From an uncultured Methylococcaceae bacterium (GTDB lineage: Bacteria; Pseudomonadota; Gammaproteobacteria; Methylococcales; Methylomonadaceae), in contig CAJVYO010000061.1 of assembly GCA_913009515.1 (NCBI GenBank), forward strand, positions 1 to 8,582: DNA of 8,582 bases. Reading direction: 5' to 3'. Both the position numbers and the translations under genes were made by a program. The notes below the pieces were generated by a model that saw only the letters and a program-made list of their open reading frames with translations, was not told the origin of the DNA and made no database searches. Numbering within the stretch: position 1 is the stretch's first letter; the number at the start of each line of letters is the position of its first letter. Shown in pieces: positions 6,182 through 8,582 of the stretch.

Positions 6182-6217
6182 GATTTATATAAGGTGAGCT
6201 CCCTTATAAAATTAATC
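6182..6217. repeat. Imperfect inverted repeat centred on GAGCTC
   Basis: The inner arms TATAAGG (6188-6194) and CCTTATA (6202-6208) are perfect with a 7-base spacer. The outer arms GATTTA / TTAATC extend it imperfectly. There is no T-run on the plus side, so it is more likely an operator or leader hairpin than a terminator. Confidence 0.45.
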
Positions 6218-6295
6218 ACTTTCATTTTGAAGCTAATTTTAAATGGATTAGCATTTTCATTGTTTTTATCCTTAACCATTAACTAATCAAACAGT

Positions 6296-7261
6296 ATGAA
6301 TTTTTATAAAAAAATAATTTTAATCGGCTTACTTTGTTGTTCTCATTTAAGTTATGCTGAAAAATCACCGCCATTGATTCGCTTAGGGGTATTGGCATTT
6401 GGCACGGTGAATTGGGAATTAGAGGCAATGAAGCAGGCGGGCTTAATCACTACCGCTGATTATCGTGTGCAAATTACAAAAATGGCAAATCCACAGGCAG
6501 GAAAAATTGCCTTACAATCAGGTTCAGTGGATATGATTGTCGCGGATTGGGTGTGGGTATCCTATCAACGTAGTTTAGGGCGAGATTATAGTTTTTATCC
6601 TTATTCCAATACCACAGGTGCTTTAGTGGTCAATAAAAAGAGTGCTATTCAAACTTGGCGTGATTTAAAGGGAAAAAAACTGGCAATAGCCGGTGGTGAA
6701 TTAGATAAAAATAGTTTGTTATTACAGGCGGTGATGCTGCAAGCCAATGAACCGCATTTATTTACGGAGATTAATAAAGTGTATGGAGCACCGCCGTTAT
6801 TGAGTCATCAATTAAAAGTGCAACGCGTCGATGGCTTATTAACCTATTGGCATTATGCGGCAAAATTAGAGGCAGAAGGGTTTAAGGTGTTGATGCGTGG
6901 CGCGGATTTATTACAGCAGTTAGGCATTAAACAGCAAGTGCCGAGTATTGGTTATGTGTTTAATCGTGAGTGGGCTAATCAGCATAAAACCGCGATACAG
7001 GCTTTTTTAGCGACCACAAAACAAACAAAAAATAATTTATGTGAACAGGATAATCGCTGGCAAGGGATTGAAACATTGATACGGGCAGCCTCAGCAAAAA
7101 GTAATCAATTATTGCGTGAAAAATATTGTGCAGGACGTATTGTAAACTGGGGTGAGGCAGAACAACACGCGGCAGATGACATTTATCAAATTTTTAAGCG
7201 TCTTAGTAATAAACGCTTAACCGGTAATAGTGAGCATCTCGAACAAGGTACTTTTTGGTAG
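6296..7261 (+). CDS. Periplasmic substrate-binding protein, NitT/TauT-like ABC family
   Basis: A 321-residue solute-binding protein. Signal peptide of 21 residues (YKKIILIGLLCCSHLSYA). Mature landmarks of the type II periplasmic-binding fold: IRLGVLAFGTVNWELEAM (28-45), NPQAGKIALQSGSVDMIVADWVWVS (65-89), DLKGKKLAIAGGELDKNSLLL (123-143), VYGAPPLLSHQL (162-173) and VDGLLTYWHYAAKLE (178-192). This is the pattern of nitrate/sulfonate/taurine-like receptors (SsuA/TauA/ThiY group); the ligand cannot be read from sequence. No permease or ATPase gene is adjacent inside the window, and the next gene is a porin. The two Cys at 14-15 are not a lipobox because Leu precedes Cys. The ATG at 6296 is the only start that gives a full signal peptide, although no Shine-Dalgarno is visible. 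Confidence 0.85.
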   Translation: MNFYKKIILIGLLCCSHLSYAEKSPPLIRLGVLAFGTVNWELEAMKQAGLITTADYRVQITKMANPQAGKIALQSGSVDMIVADWVWVSYQRSLGRDYSFYPYSNTTGALVVNKKSAIQTWRDLKGKKLAIAGGELDKNSLLLQAVMLQANEPHLFTEINKVYGAPPLLSHQLKVQRVDGLLTYWHYAAKLEAEGFKVLMRGADLLQQLGIKQQVPSIGYVFNREWANQHKTAIQAFLATTKQTKNNLCEQDNRWQGIETLIRAASAKSNQLLREKYCAGRIVNWGEAEQHAADDIYQIFKRLSNKRLTGNSEHLEQGTFW

Positions 7262-7302
7262 GGCGTAATTATAAAATCCCATCATTATTGGCTTGTGATT
7301 AC

Positions 7303-7334
7303 AAATGCGAATGATTTGCATTTAGTTTATTTTG
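7303..7334 (+). terminator. Weak hairpin after the substrate-binding protein gene
   Basis: AAATGCGAA-TGA-TTTGCATTT can fold as a 9-bp stem with one G-U pair and a 3-base loop (7303-7323), followed by AGTTTATTTTG. It is AT-rich and therefore weak. It overlaps the candidate -35 of the porin promoter, so it could instead be an operator. Confidence 0.3.
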
Positions 7335-7344
7335 TCGATATACT
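7316..7344 (+). promoter_or_regulatory. Candidate sigma70 promoter for the porin gene
   Basis: TTGCAT at 7316-7321 and TATACT at 7339-7344 are separated by 17 bases. The predicted start near 7351 leaves a short leader before the ATG at 7376. The -10 is good and the -35 is weak. Confidence 0.4.
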
Positions 7345-7375
7345 GCAATCTCTAAAATTTGTCGGGATTAAAAGA

Positions 7376-8582
7376 ATGCAGTTTGCTAAAAAATCATTAG
7401 GTGTCGGGGCGGCATTAATATTGTTGAGTCAGGGTGTTGGGGCTGCTGAAAGACCAAAAACCATGGATGAAATGTGGAAAATTATTGAAGCCCAGCAAGT
7501 GCAGTTAGAGGCAATGAAAAAAACCTTAGAGGCGGTTAAGCCTGAAACGCATAAAACGGCACCTGATGAAACACAAGCTGAAGTAAAAGAACTTAAGCAT
7601 AAAACCAATGTGCTAACGGAAGTGGTTGAAACTTTACGTACTGCGTTGGTAATTCCTGAAGCAAAAGAATATAAAAGTTCGTATGGATTAGGACCTGCTG
7701 CATCAAAAGTCTATCAAGTTGATCAAGGTTTATCGATTGGTGGTTATGGTGAAGTAAATTTTCAATCTTTTGTTGCTGATAAAGGGGATTCTAAAAATAA
7801 TGCTGATTTTGAACGCTTGGTTTTATATGTCGGCTATAAATTTAATGATTGGCTAGTGTTTAACAGTGAAACCGAATTTGAACATGCTTCAACAGGGCAA
7901 GAAGGTTCAGTCGGTGTTGAGTTAGCGACGCTGGATTTTTTATTAGATCCCATGTTTAATATTCGTGCGGGGATGGTGTTAATGCCGATGGGTTTTGTGA
8001 ATCAAATTCATGAACCACCCTTCTTTTTCGGTAATAATCGTCCAGAAGTAGAACGTGCTATTATTCCAAGTACCTGGCGTGAAGTCGGTGCGGGGGTGTT
8101 TGGTGAGGTAGTCCCTGATTTAAGCTATACTATGTATGCAGTCACTGGCTTGAAAGCGAGTGAATTTAGTAGCAGCGGCATTCGTAGTGGTCGTCAAAAA
8201 GGTTCAAAAGCAATCAATGAAGATATGGCATTTGTAGGGCGTATTGATTATGCACCGTCATCTATGCCAGGATTAACCATTGGTGCGTCAACCTATTTAG
8301 GTAATTCAGGTCAGGGTGAAATTGCAGGCACCGATGTGTTTACTCAACTTTATGAAGCACATATCGAATGGAAATATCGTGGTTTAGAATTTCGTACCTT
8401 GGGATCTTGGGGCTTTATTGAAGATGCAGATCTAGTCAGTGCCGCAAATGGGAGTACTGTTGGTAGTTCTAACTATGGCGTGTATACAGAAATAGGCTAT
8501 GATGTTTTGCCTTTAATTTTACCTAATACCACTCAATATTTTGCACCCTTTTTTCGTTATGAAAAAATAGACACTTTGGCCA
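7376..8582 (+). CDS. Outer-membrane porin with N-terminal coiled coil (3' end outside window)
   Basis: The frame is open from ATG at 7376 to the window edge, 402 codons without a stop. Signal peptide MQFAKKSLGVGAALILLSQG... with cleavage near VGAA/ERP (residue 24). Residues ~28-52 and ~66-92 are Glu/Lys/Leu-rich with heptad spacing, a likely periplasmic coiled coil as seen in trimeric porins. From ~118 come amphipathic barrel strands (LSIGGYGEVNFQSF, RLVLYVGYKFNDWLVF). A conserved block RAGMVLMPMGFVNQ then HEPPFFFGNNRPEVER and IIPSTWREVGAGVFGE (197-244) resembles the OprO/OprP-like phosphate-selective porin superfamily. The protein should form a diffusion channel in the outer membrane; the solute is unknown. 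It lies 114 bases after the substrate-binding protein gene on the same strand, suggesting linked uptake, but a promoter of its own is possible. The weak ribosome site is GGGATTAAAAGA. Confidence 0.85.
   Translation, partial: MQFAKKSLGVGAALILLSQGVGAAERPKTMDEMWKIIEAQQVQLEAMKKTLEAVKPETHKTAPDETQAEVKELKHKTNVLTEVVETLRTALVIPEAKEYKSSYGLGPAASKVYQVDQGLSIGGYGEVNFQSFVADKGDSKNNADFERLVLYVGYKFNDWLVFNSETEFEHASTGQEGSVGVELATLDFLLDPMFNIRAGMVLMPMGFVNQIHEPPFFFGNNRPEVERAIIPSTWREVGAGVFGEVVPDLSYTMYAVTGLKASEFSSSGIRSGRQKGSKAINEDMAFVGRIDYAPSSMPGLTIGASTYLGNSGQGEIAGTDVFTQLYEAHIEWKYRGLEFRTLGSWGFIEDADLVSAANGSTVGSSNYGVYTEIGYDVLPLILPNTTQYFAPFFRYEKIDTLA

Larger units (their letters stand above)
5959..6295. promoter_or_regulatory. 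AT-rich divergent intergenic region
   Basis: A 337-base stretch without a gene, between the leftward cluster and the rightward substrate-binding protein gene. It is markedly more AT-rich than the coding sequence. It holds three palindromes (6128-6141, 6147-6166, 6188-6208), a rightward extended -10 near 6101-6109, and several TATAAT-like boxes on the minus strand (for example the complement of 6013-6018 and 6086-6091) without convincing -35 partners. I could not choose a single leftward promoter. No tRNA or small ORF is evident. Confidence 0.6.

Noticed and set aside
6335..6350. Cys pair in the substrate-binding protein signal as a lipobox
   Set aside because: Leu occupies the -1 position before Cys, which does not fit [G/A/S]-C; cleavage after SYA is the simpler reading.

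Overview
The window looks like a moderately AT-rich chromosome segment from a gammaproteobacterium with a diderm envelope. The evidence is a gammaproteobacterial-type SbcC tail, Sec-dependent periplasmic proteins, a lipoprotein and two outer-membrane barrel proteins. A sulfur- or methane-oxidising lineage (Thiotrichales or Methylococcales) would fit the protein flavour, but that is an impression from memory and not a proven assignment.

Layout. Positions 1-332 (+) hold the last ~110 codons of sbcC. Positions 335-5958 (-) hold six tightly packed genes read leftwards. In transcription order they are: a secreted protein whose predicted mature N-terminus is His-Thr-Arg-Leu; a second secreted protein whose predicted mature N-terminus is His-Ser-Gly-Gly; a TlpA-like thioredoxin; a small DUF4266-type lipoprotein ending in Gly6-Cys-Gly-Cys-Tyr; an ~883-residue outer-membrane protein with a DUF3570-like N-terminal part and a second His/Met-rich barrel-like C-terminal part; and an ApbE-family FAD:protein FMN transferase. 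A hairpin plus U-rich tract lies between the first and second genes. Positions 5959-6295 are a very AT-rich divergent regulatory region with three palindromes. Positions 6296-7261 (+) encode an orphan NitT/TauT-like substrate-binding protein. Positions 7376-8582 (+) begin an outer-membrane porin with an N-terminal coiled coil, cut off by the window end.

Working together. The most interesting unit is the six-gene minus-strand cluster. DUF3570, DUF4266, ApbE and TlpA genes are, as I recall, repeatedly found side by side, but I know of no established function. Here the DUF3570-like part contains Asp-Thr-Trp-Ser-Gly-Ala-Thr, an exact fit to the Dxx(S/T)GAT motif in which ApbE attaches FMN to the last Thr. 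That suggests the barrel protein is the substrate of the ApbE encoded next to it. The two secreted proteins with predicted N-terminal His, the His cluster and Met-rich strand of the barrel protein, and the Cys-Gly-Cys lipoprotein tail all point to a soft metal such as copper. My hypothesis is an envelope metal-handling or redox system combining flavinylation, thiol-disulfide chemistry and metal binding. Motifs and gene order are seen in the sequence; the shared function is inference.
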